Of a stretch of DNA of 64,000 nucleotides, positions 44,959-55,204 are shown piece after piece. Source of the DNA: Parasulfuritortus cantonensis (GTDB taxonomy: Bacteria; Pseudomonadota; Gammaproteobacteria; Burkholderiales; Thiobacillaceae); contig NZ_SJZB01000051.1 of NCBI RefSeq assembly GCF_004337445.1, forward strand, positions 1 through 64,000. Reading direction: 5' to 3'. The first letter of the stretch is position 1. Each line of letters starts with the position of its first letter. A program made the translations under genes and the position numbers. The notes below the pieces were generated by a model. That model made no database searches, was not told where the DNA came from, and saw only the letters and a list, made by a program, of their open reading frames with translations.

Positions 44959-46079
44959 GCCATGGTCGCCAGGGTTTTCCGGAACCGGGCCAGGGACAGG
45001 CCGAACAGGACGCTGCCGATGACGGCCAGGGCGGCGAACTGCGGCCACACCACGGCGAATCCGGCGCCGCGGTACAGGATGGCCTGGGCGAGCATGACGT
45101 AGTGGGTGTTGGGCGCCGCCAGCATGATGTCCTGGACGCCGGCCGGCATGCTCTCGCGCGGCGTGAAGCTGCCCGAGAGCACCTGCAGGGGCAGCAGGAT
45201 CAGCATCAGCAGCAGGCCGAACTGGGGCATGGAGCGGGCCACCGTGCCGAGGTAGATGCCCAACGCCGTGGTGGCGAACAGCTGCATCGCGGTGCCCGCC
45301 AGGAACAGCAGCACCGAGCCCTGCACCGGTACCCGCAGGATGCCCTCGACCACCACCACCAGGGCGAACGCCGAGGCGGCCAGCACCACCAGGCCCATGG
45401 ACCAGACCTTGGCCATCATGATCTCGAACGGCGTCACCGGCATCACCAGCAGGTGTTCGACCGTGCCGTGCTCGCGTTCCCGGATCAGCGCGGCGCCGGC
45501 CAGGATGATGGACAGCAGGGTGACCTGGTTGATCACCTCCATCACCGAGCCGAACCAGACCCGGTTCAACTCGGGGTTGAAGCGCGAGCGCAGGTCGAGA
45601 TTCACCGGCGAAGTCGGCGTCTGCAGCTGATGGCCGCCGGCGAACTTGCCGACCTCGGTGAGGATGATGGCCTGGATGTCGCCGGCGCCGGCGAAGGCCT
45701 GGGACATGCGCGTGGCGTCGACGTTGAGCTGGACGGTGGGCTGCCGGTGCGCCAGGACGTCGCGCTGGAAGTCGGGCGGGATGTCGAGCGCGAAGGTGTC
45801 CAGGCCCGAATCCATGCGCGCGTCCATCTCGGCCTGGTCGATCAGGTGCGGGGGCTGGAAGTAGGGCAGGGCGAAGCCGTCGACGAGACGTTCCGAGAGC
45901 GGCGAGCGGTCCTCGTCGACGATGGCGATGGGCGCCTTCTGCAGGGTCTCCGGCATGACCGTGGCGGCCGTGTAGATGGCGACCGTGAAGGAGTAGCCGA
46001 TCAGCACCAGCATGATCGGGTCGCGTACCAGGCTGCGCAGCTCCTTGATGCCCAGATTGCCAATGTTGGCCAGGCGCAT
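44955..46079 (-). CDS. ABC-2 type permease (YhhJ-like)
   Basis: This 374-residue permease has an N-terminal membrane helix, a large periplasmic domain (about 45-170), and a cluster of five helices with ALIREREHGTVEHLLVMPVTPFEIMMAKVWSMG, the ABC-2 signature. It resembles YhhJ/YbhR/YbhS proteins. The start lies 1 base after the RbbA-like gene, whose C-terminal permease half is its likely partner. Confidence 0.87.
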   Translation of the reverse strand: MRLANIGNLGIKELRSLVRDPIMLVLIGYSFTVAIYTAATVMPETLQKAPIAIVDEDRSPLSERLVDGFALPYFQPPHLIDQAEMDARMDSGLDTFALDIPPDFQRDVLAHRQPTVQLNVDATRMSQAFAGAGDIQAIILTEVGKFAGGHQLQTPTSPVNLDLRSRFNPELNRVWFGSVMEVINQVTLLSIILAGAALIREREHGTVEHLLVMPVTPFEIMMAKVWSMGLVVLAASAFALVVVVEGILRVPVQGSVLLFLAGTAMQLFATTALGIYLGTVARSMPQFGLLLMLILLPLQVLSGSFTPRESMPAGVQDIMLAAPNTHYVMLAQAILYRGAGFAVVWPQFAALAVIGSVLFGLSLARFRKTLATMA

Positions 46080-46080
46080 G

Positions 46081-48831
46081 TCAGCGCTCCTGCTTGCGGA
46101 GCAGCGCCACGCCGAGGGCGATGAGGACGGGCGCGGCGATGGCGAGCGGGACGATGGCGGACTGCAGGTCGGCGAAGCCGAGCGCCTTGGAGAAGGCGCC
46201 GCGGGAGATGACCGTGAAGTAGGTGGTCGGGTAGATCTCGCCAATCCAGCGGCCGACGCCTTCCAGCGAGGACACCGGGTTGAGCAGCCCGGAGAACTGC
46301 ACCGCCGGCAGGATGGTGAGCACGGCGGCGGCGAACATGGCGGCCACCTGGCTGCGCGTGAAGGCCGACACCAGCAGGCCGATGGCGGTCGCGCTGCTGA
46401 CGTAGAGGAGGGCCGATACGGTCAGGGTGAGGAAGCTGCCGGTGATCGGGACCCGGAACACCCACAGGGCGAGGGCGACCAGGAGCAGGAAGTTGACCAT
46501 GGCCATGCCGATGTAGGGCAGCTGCTTGCCGATCAGGAATTCGGTCCGGGTCACCGGCGTGACGTACAGGTTGACGATGGAGCCGAGCTCCTTCTCGCGC
46601 ACCACCGCCAGGGCGGTGAGCATGGCCGGGATCAGCATCAGGAGCAGGGGGATCACGGCCGGCACCATGGCCGGCAGGCTCTTGACGTCCGGGTTGTAGC
46701 GGTAGCGCACGTCGATGTTGACCAGGCCGGCCAGGGCGGCGGCACCGTACAGTTCGCGCCCGCGCGTCTGCAGCCACTGGTTGTGGATGCCCTGGACGTA
46801 GCCGCGCAGGGTCTCGGCCCGGGTCGGCATGGCGCCGTCGACCCAGGCGCCGACCGAGACCTGGTCGCCGCGCGCGACGTCGCGCGCGAAGCCGGGCGGG
46901 ATCTCGACCGCCAGGCTGATCTCGCCCGCGCGCATGCGCCGGTCCAGGTCGGCGTAGTCGCGGATGGCCGGCCGCTCGACGAAATAGCGCGAACCTTCCA
47001 GGTTGAGCACGTAGTCCCGGCTCAGGGTGGTCTGGTCGCGGTCGAGCACCGCGAAGCTCAGGTTCTCGACGTCCAGGTTGATGCCGTAGCCCATCACGAT
47101 CATCAGGATCACGCTGCCCACCAGGGACAGCGCCAGGCGGATCGGGTCGCGGCTGAGTTCCAGCGCCTCGCGGTGCATGTAGCTGAACATGCGGCGCAGG
47201 CTGAAGCCGCCGTGCGGCGCGCTCGTGGCGCCGGCCGCCGTTTCCTCGGGCAGGGCCGCGTCCTCGGCGGGCGCGGCGTCGGCGCCGGCGACTTCCTCCA
47301 GGTGGCTGATGAAGGCCGCCTCCAGCGAGTCGGCGGCGCGCCCGGCGACGATGGCGGCCGGAGTGTCGCTGACCAGCACCCGGCCGGCGTGCATGAGCGA
47401 GATGCGGTCGCAGCGTTCGGCCTCGTTCATGAAGTGGGTGGAGATGAAGATGGTGACCTTGTCCTGGCGCGACAGGCCGATCAGGATGCGCCAGAAGGCA
47501 TCGCGCGCGACCGGGTCGACCCCGGAGGTCGGCTCGTCCAGGATCAGCATCTCCGGGCCGTGGATCATCGCCACCGCCAGGGACAGGCGCTGGCGTACGC
47601 CCAGGGGCAGGGCGTCGGGCAGTTCGTCCATGACGTGGTCGAGGTCGAATTTCTGCGCCATCTCGGCCACCCGGGCCGGGATGCGGGCCGGCTCCAGGCG
47701 GAACAGGCGGGCGTGCAACTCGAGGTTCTGGCGCACGCTGAGCTCGCTGTAGAGGGAGAACGACTGGCTCATGTAGCCGACCCGGCGCCGGGTCTCGATG
47801 TCCCGGGCGTCGACCGGCTTGCCGAACAGCCAGGCTTCGCCCTCGCTGGCCGCGAGCAGGCCGGTGAGCATCTTCATGGTGGTGGTCTTGCCGCAGCCGT
47901 TGGAGCCGAGGAAGCCGAATATCTCGCCCCGGCCGATGCGGAAGCTGACCCGGTCGACGGCGACGAAATCGCCGAAGCGCATGGTCAGGGCGCGCGCCTC
48001 GATGGCCGCCTCGCCGTCGCCGTCCTTGCCGCGCGGGAGGATCTCGACCGGCCGGTAGCCGGCCCGTTCCGCCTCCGGCAGGAGCGAGATGAAGGCGGCT
48101 TCCAGGCTGCCGGTCCCGGTCCGGGCCAGCAGCTCGTCCGGCGTGCCGGTGGCCAGGACGTGGCCGCTGTTCATGGCCACCAGCCAGTCGAAGCGGGCCG
48201 CCTCCTCCATGTAGGCGGTGGCGACCAGCACGCTCATGCCCGGCCGGCGCGCCCGGATACGGTCGATCAGCTCCCAGAACTGGCGCCGGGAGAGCGGGTC
48301 GACCCCGGTCGTGGGCTCGTCCAGGATGAGCAGGTCGGGGTCGTGGATCAGGGCGCAGCACAGCCCCAGCTTCTGCTTCATGCCGCCCGACAGCTTGCCG
48401 GCCGGGCGCCCGGCGAAGGGGGCCAGGCCGGTGGCGCGCAGCAGGTCGTCGATGCGGCGCCGGCGTTCGGCCCGGTCCTGGCCGAACAGGCGGGCGAAGA
48501 ACTCGACGTTCTCGAATACCGACAGGGTGGGGTACAGGTTCTTGCCCAGGCCCTGCGGCATGTAGGCCACGCGCGGGCAGACCGCGCGCCGGTGGCGGGC
48601 GTCGGCCATGTCGCCGCCGAGCACCTCGATGCGGCCCGCCTGGATGGCCCGGGCCCCGGCCACCAGCGAGAACAGGCTCGACTTGCCGACCCCGTCCGGA
48701 CCGATCAGGCCGACCATGCGGCCGGCCGGCAGGTCCAGGTCGATGGCGTCCAGGGCCCGGGTCCTGCCGTAGCGCAGGCCGACCCCCTGCAGGCGGACTG
48801 CCGACGCGGTGGCGGGCTCGGGCGAGGTCAT
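46081..48831 (-). CDS. RbbA/YhiH-type fused double ABC ATPase-permease
   Basis: This 916-residue protein has ABC domain 1 ([33 protein letters not shown]), ABC domain 2 ([34 protein letters not shown]) and a C-terminal ABC-2 permease of about 370 residues. The second signature is LPLGVRQ instead of LSGGxxQ, as in RbbA-type relatives. The family was named for ribosome association in E. coli. Here the flanking HlyD, outer-membrane factor and YhhJ-like genes argue for an exporter. It overlaps hlyD by 4 bases. Confidence 0.9.
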   Translation of the reverse strand: MTSPEPATASAVRLQGVGLRYGRTRALDAIDLDLPAGRMVGLIGPDGVGKSSLFSLVAGARAIQAGRIEVLGGDMADARHRRAVCPRVAYMPQGLGKNLYPTLSVFENVEFFARLFGQDRAERRRRIDDLLRATGLAPFAGRPAGKLSGGMKQKLGLCCALIHDPDLLILDEPTTGVDPLSRRQFWELIDRIRARRPGMSVLVATAYMEEAARFDWLVAMNSGHVLATGTPDELLARTGTGSLEAAFISLLPEAERAGYRPVEILPRGKDGDGEAAIEARALTMRFGDFVAVDRVSFRIGRGEIFGFLGSNGCGKTTTMKMLTGLLAASEGEAWLFGKPVDARDIETRRRVGYMSQSFSLYSELSVRQNLELHARLFRLEPARIPARVAEMAQKFDLDHVMDELPDALPLGVRQRLSLAVAMIHGPEMLILDEPTSGVDPVARDAFWRILIGLSRQDKVTIFISTHFMNEAERCDRISLMHAGRVLVSDTPAAIVAGRAADSLEAAFISHLEEVAGADAAPAEDAALPEETAAGATSAPHGGFSLRRMFSYMHREALELSRDPIRLALSLVGSVILMIVMGYGINLDVENLSFAVLDRDQTTLSRDYVLNLEGSRYFVERPAIRDYADLDRRMRAGEISLAVEIPPGFARDVARGDQVSVGAWVDGAMPTRAETLRGYVQGIHNQWLQTRGRELYGAAALAGLVNIDVRYRYNPDVKSLPAMVPAVIPLLLMLIPAMLTALAVVREKELGSIVNLYVTPVTRTEFLIGKQLPYIGMAMVNFLLLVALALWVFRVPITGSFLTLTVSALLYVSSATAIGLLVSAFTRSQVAAMFAAAVLTILPAVQFSGLLNPVSSLEGVGRWIGEIYPTTYFTVISRGAFSKALGFADLQSAIVPLAIAAPVLIALGVALLRKQER

Positions 48832-49904
48832 TGCGGCAAGGGCTTCAGCGCCAGGCGGTCAGGCCAGGGCACGGTCTTGTCGACGCGCACGTAGGCCATG
48901 CCGGGCAGGCCGGTCTTGACCCGCATGATGTGCTGCTTGAGGAGCGCCGGGTCGATCCGGGCCTTGACCCGGAACATCAGCTTTTCCCGCTCCACGGCGG
49001 TCTCCACCGTCTTGGGCGTGAACTGGGCGACGTCGGCGACGTAGGACACCCGGGCCGGGACGACGTACTGCGGCGCGGCGTCGAGCACCAGGTGCACCTC
49101 GTCGCCCAGGGCCAGCTTGCCGGCCGCGGCGGTGGGCAGGAAGAAGGTCATGTAGACGTCGGACAGGTCGACCATGTTGAGGACCCGGCCGCCGGCACCG
49201 ATCACCTCGCCGGGCTGGACGACCCGGTACTGGACGCGGCCGTCGCGCGGCGCCTTCAGCGTGGCGTCGTCGAGGTCGGCGCGGATGCGGGCGACGCTGG
49301 CGCGTGCGGCGGCCACCGTCGAGCCGGCCCCGGTCACCTGCGCCTCTGCCGTGGTGATGGCCGCCTCGGTGGCGGCCACCTGGGCGCGCGCGGCGCTCAC
49401 CGCCGCGGTCGCGCTCTCGACCCGGGCGTTGTCGTCGTCGGCCTCCTGCTGCGAGCTGGCGCCTTCCTTGGCCAGGGTGGACGAGCGCGCCTGGCGCTTG
49501 TGCGCCACCTCCAGCTCGGCCTGGCGCTGGGCCAGCACGGCCAGCATGGCGGCCTTCTCGGCCCGGCGCTGGCCGAGCTGGCTCTGGGCGATGGCGACGC
49601 TGCTCTCGGCCTGGCGGAGCTGGGCCTCGGCCTGGTTCAACTGGGCGTCGAGCGACTCCGTGTCCATGGCCGCCACCACTTCGCCGGCCTTGACGAAGTC
49701 GCCTTCGCCGACCCGTATCTCCTTGACCCGGCCGGGGAACTTGCTGGCGATGTCGATCTCGGTCGCCTCGATGCGGCCGTTGCCGCTGGCCAGGCCGGCG
49801 TCGGCGCCGTTGCCGCGGTACTTCAGCCAGGCGAAGCCGGCGAGGGCGCCGAGCAGCGCGACCAGGAGGCCGCGCACGAGCCAGGTCTTGACCGTGTTGT
49901 TCAT
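48828..49904 (-). CDS. HlyD-family periplasmic adaptor
   Basis: This 358-residue membrane-fusion protein has one N-terminal membrane helix ([20 protein letters not shown]) and a biotinyl-lipoyl-like domain ([37 protein letters not shown]). A long alpha-helical hairpin runs from about residue 85 to 205, and a beta-barrel region ([23 protein letters not shown]) follows. It links the ABC exporter to the outer-membrane factor. It overlaps both neighbours by 4 bases. Confidence 0.92.
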   Translation of the reverse strand: MNNTVKTWLVRGLLVALLGALAGFAWLKYRGNGADAGLASGNGRIEATEIDIASKFPGRVKEIRVGEGDFVKAGEVVAAMDTESLDAQLNQAEAQLRQAESSVAIAQSQLGQRRAEKAAMLAVLAQRQAELEVAHKRQARSSTLAKEGASSQQEADDDNARVESATAAVSAARAQVAATEAAITTAEAQVTGAGSTVAAARASVARIRADLDDATLKAPRDGRVQYRVVQPGEVIGAGGRVLNMVDLSDVYMTFFLPTAAAGKLALGDEVHLVLDAAPQYVVPARVSYVADVAQFTPKTVETAVEREKLMFRVKARIDPALLKQHIMRVKTGLPGMAYVRVDKTVPWPDRLALKPLPQ

Positions 49905-51376
49905 GATCTTGCGTCCTTGTCGGAGACGGGTTGGGTGACCGGCGCGCCGGTGTCGTCGGGGCCGCCGCCGAGGGCGGCGTACAGATTCACGGTGCTGGCC
50001 AGGAGGGCGCGCCGGGCCTGGACCAGGGCCTGTTCGGCGGCGAACTGGGCGCGTTCGGCGTCGAGCACCTCCAGGAACGAGGTGGCGCCGGCGTCGTAGC
50101 GCAGGCGGGCCAGGCGCAGGCGTTCGCCCTGGGTGGCGACGATGGCGCGCTGCACGTCGACCTGGCGCGCCAGCCAGCGGCGGTCGGCGAGGGCGTCGGC
50201 GACCTCCCGGAAGGCGCCCTGGACGGTGCGCTCGTAGTCGGCCACCGCCAGGTTCTCGCGCGCCTCGGCCAGGCTCAGGTTGGCGCGCAGGCGGCCGCCG
50301 TCGAACAGGGGCAGGGACAGGCTGGGCACGAACAGCCAGGCCCGGGTGTCGGCGCCGAACAGGCCGTCCAGTTCGCTGCTCGCGCTGCCCAGGCCGCCGA
50401 GCAGGGCGATGCGCGGGAAGAAGGCGGCCCGGGCGGCGCCGATGTTGGCGTTGGCGGCCTTGAGCCGGTGTTCGGCGGCGAGCACGTCGGGGCGGTCGAG
50501 CAGCACCTCGGAAGGCAGGCCGGGCACGATGTCGGGCACGAAGCCGGGCTCGACCGCCGCCAGGGGCACCGATTCCTTGGCCAGCGGGGCGCCGACCAGG
50601 AGGACCAGGGCGTTGTCGGCGCGCTCCTTCTGTTGTTCCAGGGTGGCCAGTTCGGCACGCGCCTGGTCGCGCAGTATCTCGGCCTGGCTGGCGTCGAGCC
50701 GGGAGGTCGAGCCGACCTCGTAGCGCCGCTTCATGATGCGCCAGGACTCCTCGCGCGTGGCCAGGGTGCGGTGGCCGTCGACCAGGCGCTCGTCGAGGTC
50801 GCGCGCCAGCAGGTAGGTGTTGGCGATCTGCGCCACCAGGCTGGTGCGTACCGCGCGCCGGGCCTCGACGCTGGCCAGGTAGGACTCCAGGGCGGCCGCC
50901 TTGAGGTCGCGCACGCGGCCCCAGAAGTCCAGTTCCCAGGTGCTCAGCGTGAGGCCGGCGGTATACGAGGTGACGTTCATGTCGGCGCCGGTGAGGGACA
51001 TCTCGCCGGGCAGGTGCGCGCGCGCCGCGGACAGGCCGGCGCCGATGTTGGGCAACTGGTCGGCCCGGCGGATGCCGTACAGGGCACGCGCCTCCTCGAT
51101 GCGCTGCATGGCGGCGCGCAGGTCGCGGTTGTTGGCCATGGCCAGGTGGAGCAGGCGCTGCAGGCCCGGGTCGGCGAAGAAGCGCGGCCATTCCAGTTGG
51201 CCGGCGGCCAGGGCGGCCGGCGTCGCCGCCGAGCCGCGGCTGTCGAAAGTCTCCGCCACCGGCGCGGCCGGGCGCTGGTAGGGCGGGGCCAGCGAGCAGC
51301 CGGCCAGGGCGGCGAGGAGCAGGGCGGCCGCGCGCAGGTGCCGGACCGGAACGGAGTGGGCGCAGGGCGTGGTCAT
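49901..51376 (-). CDS. Outer-membrane efflux lipoprotein (NodT/OprM type)
   Basis: This 491-residue TolC-like factor has a lipobox (LLAALAGC) and the family start SLAPPYQRPAAPV. The two repeats of the fold include NRDLRAAMQRIEEARALYGIRRADQLPNI and RLRLARLRYDAGATSFLEVLDAERAQFAAEQALVQARR. It forms the outer-membrane duct of the pump. It lies second in the operon, overlapping tetR and hlyD by 4 bases each. Confidence 0.92.
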   Translation of the reverse strand: MTTPCAHSVPVRHLRAAALLLAALAGCSLAPPYQRPAAPVAETFDSRGSAATPAALAAGQLEWPRFFADPGLQRLLHLAMANNRDLRAAMQRIEEARALYGIRRADQLPNIGAGLSAARAHLPGEMSLTGADMNVTSYTAGLTLSTWELDFWGRVRDLKAAALESYLASVEARRAVRTSLVAQIANTYLLARDLDERLVDGHRTLATREESWRIMKRRYEVGSTSRLDASQAEILRDQARAELATLEQQKERADNALVLLVGAPLAKESVPLAAVEPGFVPDIVPGLPSEVLLDRPDVLAAEHRLKAANANIGAARAAFFPRIALLGGLGSASSELDGLFGADTRAWLFVPSLSLPLFDGGRLRANLSLAEARENLAVADYERTVQGAFREVADALADRRWLARQVDVQRAIVATQGERLRLARLRYDAGATSFLEVLDAERAQFAAEQALVQARRALLASTVNLYAALGGGPDDTGAPVTQPVSDKDARS

Positions 51377-51924
51377 GATTCGGCTCCGAACATCGTCTCC
51401 AGCAGTTCGTCGAGATGCCGGGCGATGTGCTCCGGCTCCGCGTGTTCCGGCTTCCAGCCGGGCAGGAAACGGGCCATCACCTGGGTCTCGAGGTGGAACA
51501 TCGCCATCCCGGTGAGCGACAGGGCCAGCAGGTTGGCGTCCCGGTCCGGTGCCAGGTCCCGCAGGAGGCGGGTCAGGGCCTGCATGGGCGGGGCGAACAG
51601 TTGCTCGACGAGCAGCTTGCGGCGGGCCGCATCGCCGTCGATGCGCTCGCGCTGCAGGAGCAGGAGCAGTTCCGGGTCGCGGGTCAGGTCTTCGACCACG
51701 CTGGCGAGAAAACGCTTCAGCCGGTCGCTGAAGGCGTGTTCCATCACGGCCATGTACAGGCTCTGCTTGTCCGGGAAATGGTAGTAGAGGGCGGCCGCCT
51801 GGATGCCCACGGCGGCGGCGATCTCGCGCATGGTGACGCCGTCGTAGCCGCGTTGGGCGAACATCGGCATGGAAACCCTGAGTATCTCGTCGCGGGTGGC
51901 TTTGCGCGGATTGGCTAGGCTCAT
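51373..51924 (-). CDS. TetR-family repressor
   Basis: This 183-residue regulator has an N-terminal helix-turn-helix, EILRVSMPMFAQRGYDGVTMREIAAAVGIQAAALYYHFPDKQSLYMAV, and a C-terminal ligand domain with many Leu and Met residues. It opens the pump operon. A palindrome sits 19 bases before its start, so it most likely represses its own eight-gene operon until an inducer binds. It is divergent from nifN. Confidence 0.92.
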   Translation of the reverse strand: MSLANPRKATRDEILRVSMPMFAQRGYDGVTMREIAAAVGIQAAALYYHFPDKQSLYMAVMEHAFSDRLKRFLASVVEDLTRDPELLLLLQRERIDGDAARRKLLVEQLFAPPMQALTRLLRDLAPDRDANLLALSLTGMAMFHLETQVMARFLPGWKPEHAEPEHIARHLDELLETMFGAES

Positions 51925-51942
51925 GGTAGTCGGTTCGGTGCG

Positions 51943-51962
51943 TTTACTTAACGTTAGTTAAA
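51943..51962. promoter_or_regulatory. TetR operator-like palindrome
   Basis: TTTACTTAACGTTAGTTAAA is centred on AACGTT and matches its reverse complement at 16 of 20 positions. It lies in the AT-rich leader of the tetR operon, where the promoter must be. Confidence 0.6.
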
Positions 51963-52021
51963 TATCCGGCTCCGTCAAGTGACCCTGGCCGCCGTCGGGT
52001 TGTCGCCCCGTCGGCCGCCGT

Positions 52022-52037
52022 TGTCGGTTTTGCTACA
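52022..52037. promoter_or_regulatory. NifA-binding site upstream of nifN
   Basis: TGT-CGGTTTTGCT-ACA is an exact TGT-N10-ACA site, ending 44 bases before the -24 element, much as in front of nifE. Confidence 0.8.
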
Positions 52038-52081
52038 ACCCGGTACCGCCTCAATGGACTGAAATACAAGGCTATTTGCCG

Positions 52082-52097
52082 TGGCATGGCGTTTGCG
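52082..52097 (+). promoter_or_regulatory. Sigma-54 promoter of the nifN operon
   Basis: TGGCATG-GCGT-TTGCG keeps GG-N10-GC. It lies 28 bases before the chosen nifN ATG. Confidence 0.88.
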
Positions 52098-52125
52098 ATG
52101 GTTCCCACATCATCGTCATCCCGTT

Positions 52126-53529
52126 ATGGACCCCGCCATGGCCGAGATCATCAAGCGCAGCAAAGCACTCGCGGTCAACCCGCTCAAGGTGAGCCAGCCG
52201 GTCGGCGCCTCGCTGGCCTTCCTGGGCATCCACCGGGCCATCCCCATGATGCACGGCTCGCAGGGCTGCACGGCCTTCGCCAAGGTGTTCTTCGTGCGCC
52301 ACTTCCGGGAGCCGATCCCGCTCCAGACCACCGCCATGGACCAGGGCTCGACCGTCATGGGCGCGGACGAGAACGTCATCGTCGGCCTCAAGACCATCGC
52401 CGAGAAGAACGCGCCGGCCCTGATCGGCCTGCCCACCACCGGCCTGTCGGAGACCGAGGGCACCGACATCCAGCGCCTGGTGAAGGAATTCCGCAGCCAG
52501 TACCCCGAATACGACGGCATCCCGGTGGTGCCGGTGAACACCCCCGATTTCACGGGCTGCCTGGAGTCCGGCTTCGCCCTGGCGGTCAAGGCCATCGTCG
52601 AATACGTCGTTCCCGCCGACACCAGCCGGGTCGGCAAGCGCAAGAAGCAGGTCAACGTCCTGGCCGGCGCGCACCTGACCCCGGGCGATCTGGAGCACGT
52701 CCTCGACCTGGTCGAGGCCTTCGGCCTGCGCGCGGTGCTGCTGCCGGACGTGTCCGGTTCCCTGGACGGCCACCTCACCGACGCCGATTTCAGCCCGCTG
52801 ACCGTGGGCGGCACCACCGTGAGCGACATCGAGGCGATGGGCGAATCGGTCGCCACCCTGGTGCTCGGCCACGCCCTCTGCCCCGCCGCCGACCTGCTCA
52901 AGGAACGCACCGGCGTGCCGGACTGGCGCTTCGCCAGCCTGATGGGCCTGGACAACGTCGACGCCTTCGTCGCCGCCCTGGCCGAGATCAGCGGCCAGCC
53001 GGTGCCGGAGAAGATCGAACGCCAGCGCGCCCAACTGCAGGACGCCATGGTGGATACCCATTTCATGCTCGGCTTCGCCCGCGTCGCCATCGCCGCCGAC
53101 CCGGACCTGCTGTACGGCTTGGCCGACCTGGTCGCCGGCATGGGCTGCGAGGTGACCGCCGCGGTGGCGCCGTCCAAGTCGGCGATCCTCGAGGCGGTGC
53201 CGACCGCCGAGGTCAAGCTGGGCGACCTCCAGGACCTGGAGAAGTCGATCAAGGAACACGGCGCCGACCTCATCCTGTGCAACTCCCACGCCGCCGAAAC
53301 CGCGCAGCGCCTCGGCCTGCCCCTGATCCGGGCCGGCTTCCCGCAGTACGACCTGATGGGCGGCTACCAGAAGCAGTGGGTCGGCTACCGGGGCACCCGG
53401 CAGACCCTGTTCGACCTCGCCAACACCCTGGTCGAGCACGGCCACCACGAGATCGAGCCCTACCGTTCCATCTACGCCGAACCGGCGGAGGAAGGCCATG
53501 CGGCACCTGAAACTCGTCCACTCCACTGA
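52126..53529 (+). CDS. nifN: NifN, FeMo-cofactor assembly scaffold subunit
   Basis: This 467-residue partner of NifE carries the family N-terminus [38 protein letters not shown], then [18 protein letters not shown] and [21 protein letters not shown]. Frames starting earlier would begin upstream of the predicted transcription start; a second ATG four codons later is also possible. It heads the nifN-nifX-DUF269-DUF683-ferredoxin operon. Its separation from nifE is discussed under findings. Confidence 0.95.
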   Translation: MDPAMAEIIKRSKALAVNPLKVSQPVGASLAFLGIHRAIPMMHGSQGCTAFAKVFFVRHFREPIPLQTTAMDQGSTVMGADENVIVGLKTIAEKNAPALIGLPTTGLSETEGTDIQRLVKEFRSQYPEYDGIPVVPVNTPDFTGCLESGFALAVKAIVEYVVPADTSRVGKRKKQVNVLAGAHLTPGDLEHVLDLVEAFGLRAVLLPDVSGSLDGHLTDADFSPLTVGGTTVSDIEAMGESVATLVLGHALCPAADLLKERTGVPDWRFASLMGLDNVDAFVAALAEISGQPVPEKIERQRAQLQDAMVDTHFMLGFARVAIAADPDLLYGLADLVAGMGCEVTAAVAPSKSAILEAVPTAEVKLGDLQDLEKSIKEHGADLILCNSHAAETAQRLGLPLIRAGFPQYDLMGGYQKQWVGYRGTRQTLFDLANTLVEHGHHEIEPYRSIYAEPAEEGHAAPETRPLH

Positions 53530-53965
53530 GGCGGCACCGGCCATGAGCGTGAAGATCGCCTTCGCCAGCGCCGACCGCAAGACGGTCGACCAGCACTTCG
53601 GCGCCGCCGAGGCCTTCGTGATCTACGAGCTGTCCGAAAACGACGCCCGCCTGATCGAGGCGGTGCAGTTCCACGACAGCGACGTCGCCATGGACGGCCA
53701 CGAAGGCAAGCTGGCGGCCAAGATCGCCCTCCTGGGCGACTGCGCCGCGGTCTACTGCAACGCCGTCGGCGGCTCCGCCATCAAGCAGCTCCTGGCCGCC
53801 GGCGTGCAACCCATGAAGGTGCCCGAGGGCACGCCGGTCGACGAGTTGCTGTGCGGCCTCAACCAGGCCATGCTGAGCGATCCGCCGGTCTGGATGGCCA
53901 AGCGTCTGAAGACCGCCGCCGCCGACCGCTTCGAGGCCATGGACGCCGAAGGATGGTCGGAATGA
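53498..53965 (+). CDS. nifX: NifX, cofactor carrier
   Basis: This 155-residue protein binds FeMo-cofactor precursors in known systems. The core is [28 protein letters not shown], followed by [38 protein letters not shown]. The start at 53498 is favoured by the GGAGGAAGG ribosome site inside nifN; it overlaps nifN by 32 bases. An internal ATG at 53543 would remove 15 residues. Confidence 0.93.
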   Translation: MRHLKLVHSTEAAPAMSVKIAFASADRKTVDQHFGAAEAFVIYELSENDARLIEAVQFHDSDVAMDGHEGKLAAKIALLGDCAAVYCNAVGGSAIKQLLAAGVQPMKVPEGTPVDELLCGLNQAMLSDPPVWMAKRLKTAAADRFEAMDAEGWSE

Positions 53966-54114
53966 TGAGCCTGGCCGCGCGCGAATTGCGCCGCCGGCAC
54001 TGGGCCGCCGATGTCCGGGGCCGGGCGCCCGACGAGGCCGGGATCGCGCTGCCCCGGTTCGCCCTGCGCCTGCTCCGGGCTACCGGCTTCCGCCTCGACG
54101 GGTTGCGGCCGTGA
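53962..54114 (+). CDS. 50-residue basic protein in the nif operon
   Basis: This short frame is linked by ATGA overlap to nifX and by GTGA overlap to the next gene, strong signs of real translation. The product, starting [20 protein letters not shown], has 10 arginines in 50 residues and no recognised family. It may be a small regulator or just a coupling peptide. Confidence 0.55.
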   Translation: MMSLAARELRRRHWAADVRGRAPDEAGIALPRFALRLLRATGFRLDGLRP

Positions 54115-54518
54115 TCGAGACCCGCGTCCGCGTCCTCCGCCAGGCCGACGGCGTCAGCTTCGTCGAGGCCACCGAACACAACGGCTGCGGTGCCTGCGCC
54201 AGCCAGGAGAGCTGCGGCATCTCCGGCCTGGGCCGCTTCTTCAGCCGTCGCCATCAGCCCGTGCCGCTCGCCTGCGGCGACCTGCGGCCCGGCCAGGAGG
54301 TCACCGTCGCGGTGGCCGAGGCCGACCTGCTCAAGGTCGGGCTCTGGGCCTACCTGCTGCCGGTGACCCTGGCGGTCACCGCGGCCGCCGCGGCGGCCGG
54401 CCTGGGCGACGCCGGCGCTGCCGCCGGTGCCGGCCTCGGCCTCGCCGCCGGCCTGCTCCTTGCCCGCCGCTTTGCCGGCACCCCGAAGATTTCCATTACC
54501 TCCGGAGAACAACCATGA
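54111..54518 (+). CDS. RseC/MucC-like membrane protein
   Basis: This 135-residue protein has an N-terminal cysteine cluster HNGCGACASQESCG followed by two membrane helices (LWAYLLPVTLAVTAAAAAAGL and AAGAGLGLAAGLLLA), the layout of RseC/MucC. RseC-type proteins are linked to sigma-E control and, with Rnf proteins, to reduction of SoxR. Within a nif operon it may relate to electron supply. It starts at GTG and overlaps the DUF269 gene by 4 bases. Confidence 0.75.
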   Translation: MIETRVRVLRQADGVSFVEATEHNGCGACASQESCGISGLGRFFSRRHQPVPLACGDLRPGQEVTVAVAEADLLKVGLWAYLLPVTLAVTAAAAAAGLGDAGAAAGAGLGLAAGLLLARRFAGTPKISITSGEQP

Positions 54519-54976
54519 CGGAAACCGTCGAACTCGACCCGATCCTGACCACCGATTTCATCAAGGAGATGGCCAAGCAGATGCGCGCCATCGACAGCTA
54601 CGGCACCTACGACGGCTGGACCGACGACAAGGTCCTGGCCCCGTTCATCATGACCAAGGAACAGCGCCGCCAGATCCCGGTCATCGGCGACCCGGACGAG
54701 GAGACCCTGTCGCGCGTGAAGTGCTTCTACAACGCCATCGCCGTGATGATCGAGAAGGAATGCGGCCACATGGCGGTGCCCCTGGTCAACATCACCCACG
54801 AGGGCTTCGGGCGCGCCCTGATCACGGTCGGCAAGCTGGTGGTGATGGACCGCACCGTGCGCGACGTGCACCGCTTCAGCTTCGACAGCCTGTCGAAGAT
54901 GAAGGACGAGGCCGACAAGCTGCTTTCGGTCGCGGTCGAGATCATCGGCAAGTATTCCGAAGTGGCCGGGCTGTAA
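54515..54976 (+). CDS. NifX-associated protein (DUF269)
   Basis: This 153-residue member of the DUF269 family regularly follows nifX in diazotrophs. Family features are FIKEMAKQMRAIDSYGTYDGWTDDKVLAPFI, PVIGDPDEETLSRVKCFYNAIAVMIE and LITVGKLVVMDRTVRDVHRFSFDS. The function is unknown. It sits between the RseC-like gene and the DUF683 gene. Confidence 0.92.
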   Translation: MTETVELDPILTTDFIKEMAKQMRAIDSYGTYDGWTDDKVLAPFIMTKEQRRQIPVIGDPDEETLSRVKCFYNAIAVMIEKECGHMAVPLVNITHEGFGRALITVGKLVVMDRTVRDVHRFSFDSLSKMKDEADKLLSVAVEIIGKYSEVAGL

Positions 54977-54987
54977 GGAGGCGCGAC

Positions 54988-55197
54988 ATGACCGAGGACG
55001 AACTCAAGGACCTCGACAAGGAGGTCAAGAAACTCAAGCGCCAGGCCAGCGAATGGGCCTCGCAGCTGCACGACCTGGTCGAGGACCGGCTGCCGGCCGG
55101 CTACCAGGAAATCCCGGGCATCGCCCAATCCACTTACGACGCCTGCAAGGCCTGGGCCGACGCCAACGCCCGCCTGGCGGCCGCGCAGAAAGGTTAA
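54988..55197 (+). CDS. DUF683 small nif protein
   Basis: This 69-residue helical protein has an N-terminal charged coiled-coil-like helix ([38 protein letters not shown]) and a second helix, matching the small DUF683 proteins encoded after DUF269 in nif operons. AAGGAGG precedes the start. The function is unknown. Confidence 0.88.
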   Translation: MTEDELKDLDKEVKKLKRQASEWASQLHDLVEDRLPAGYQEIPGIAQSTYDACKAWADANARLAAAQKG

Positions 55198-55204
55198 TCG
55201 AGAC

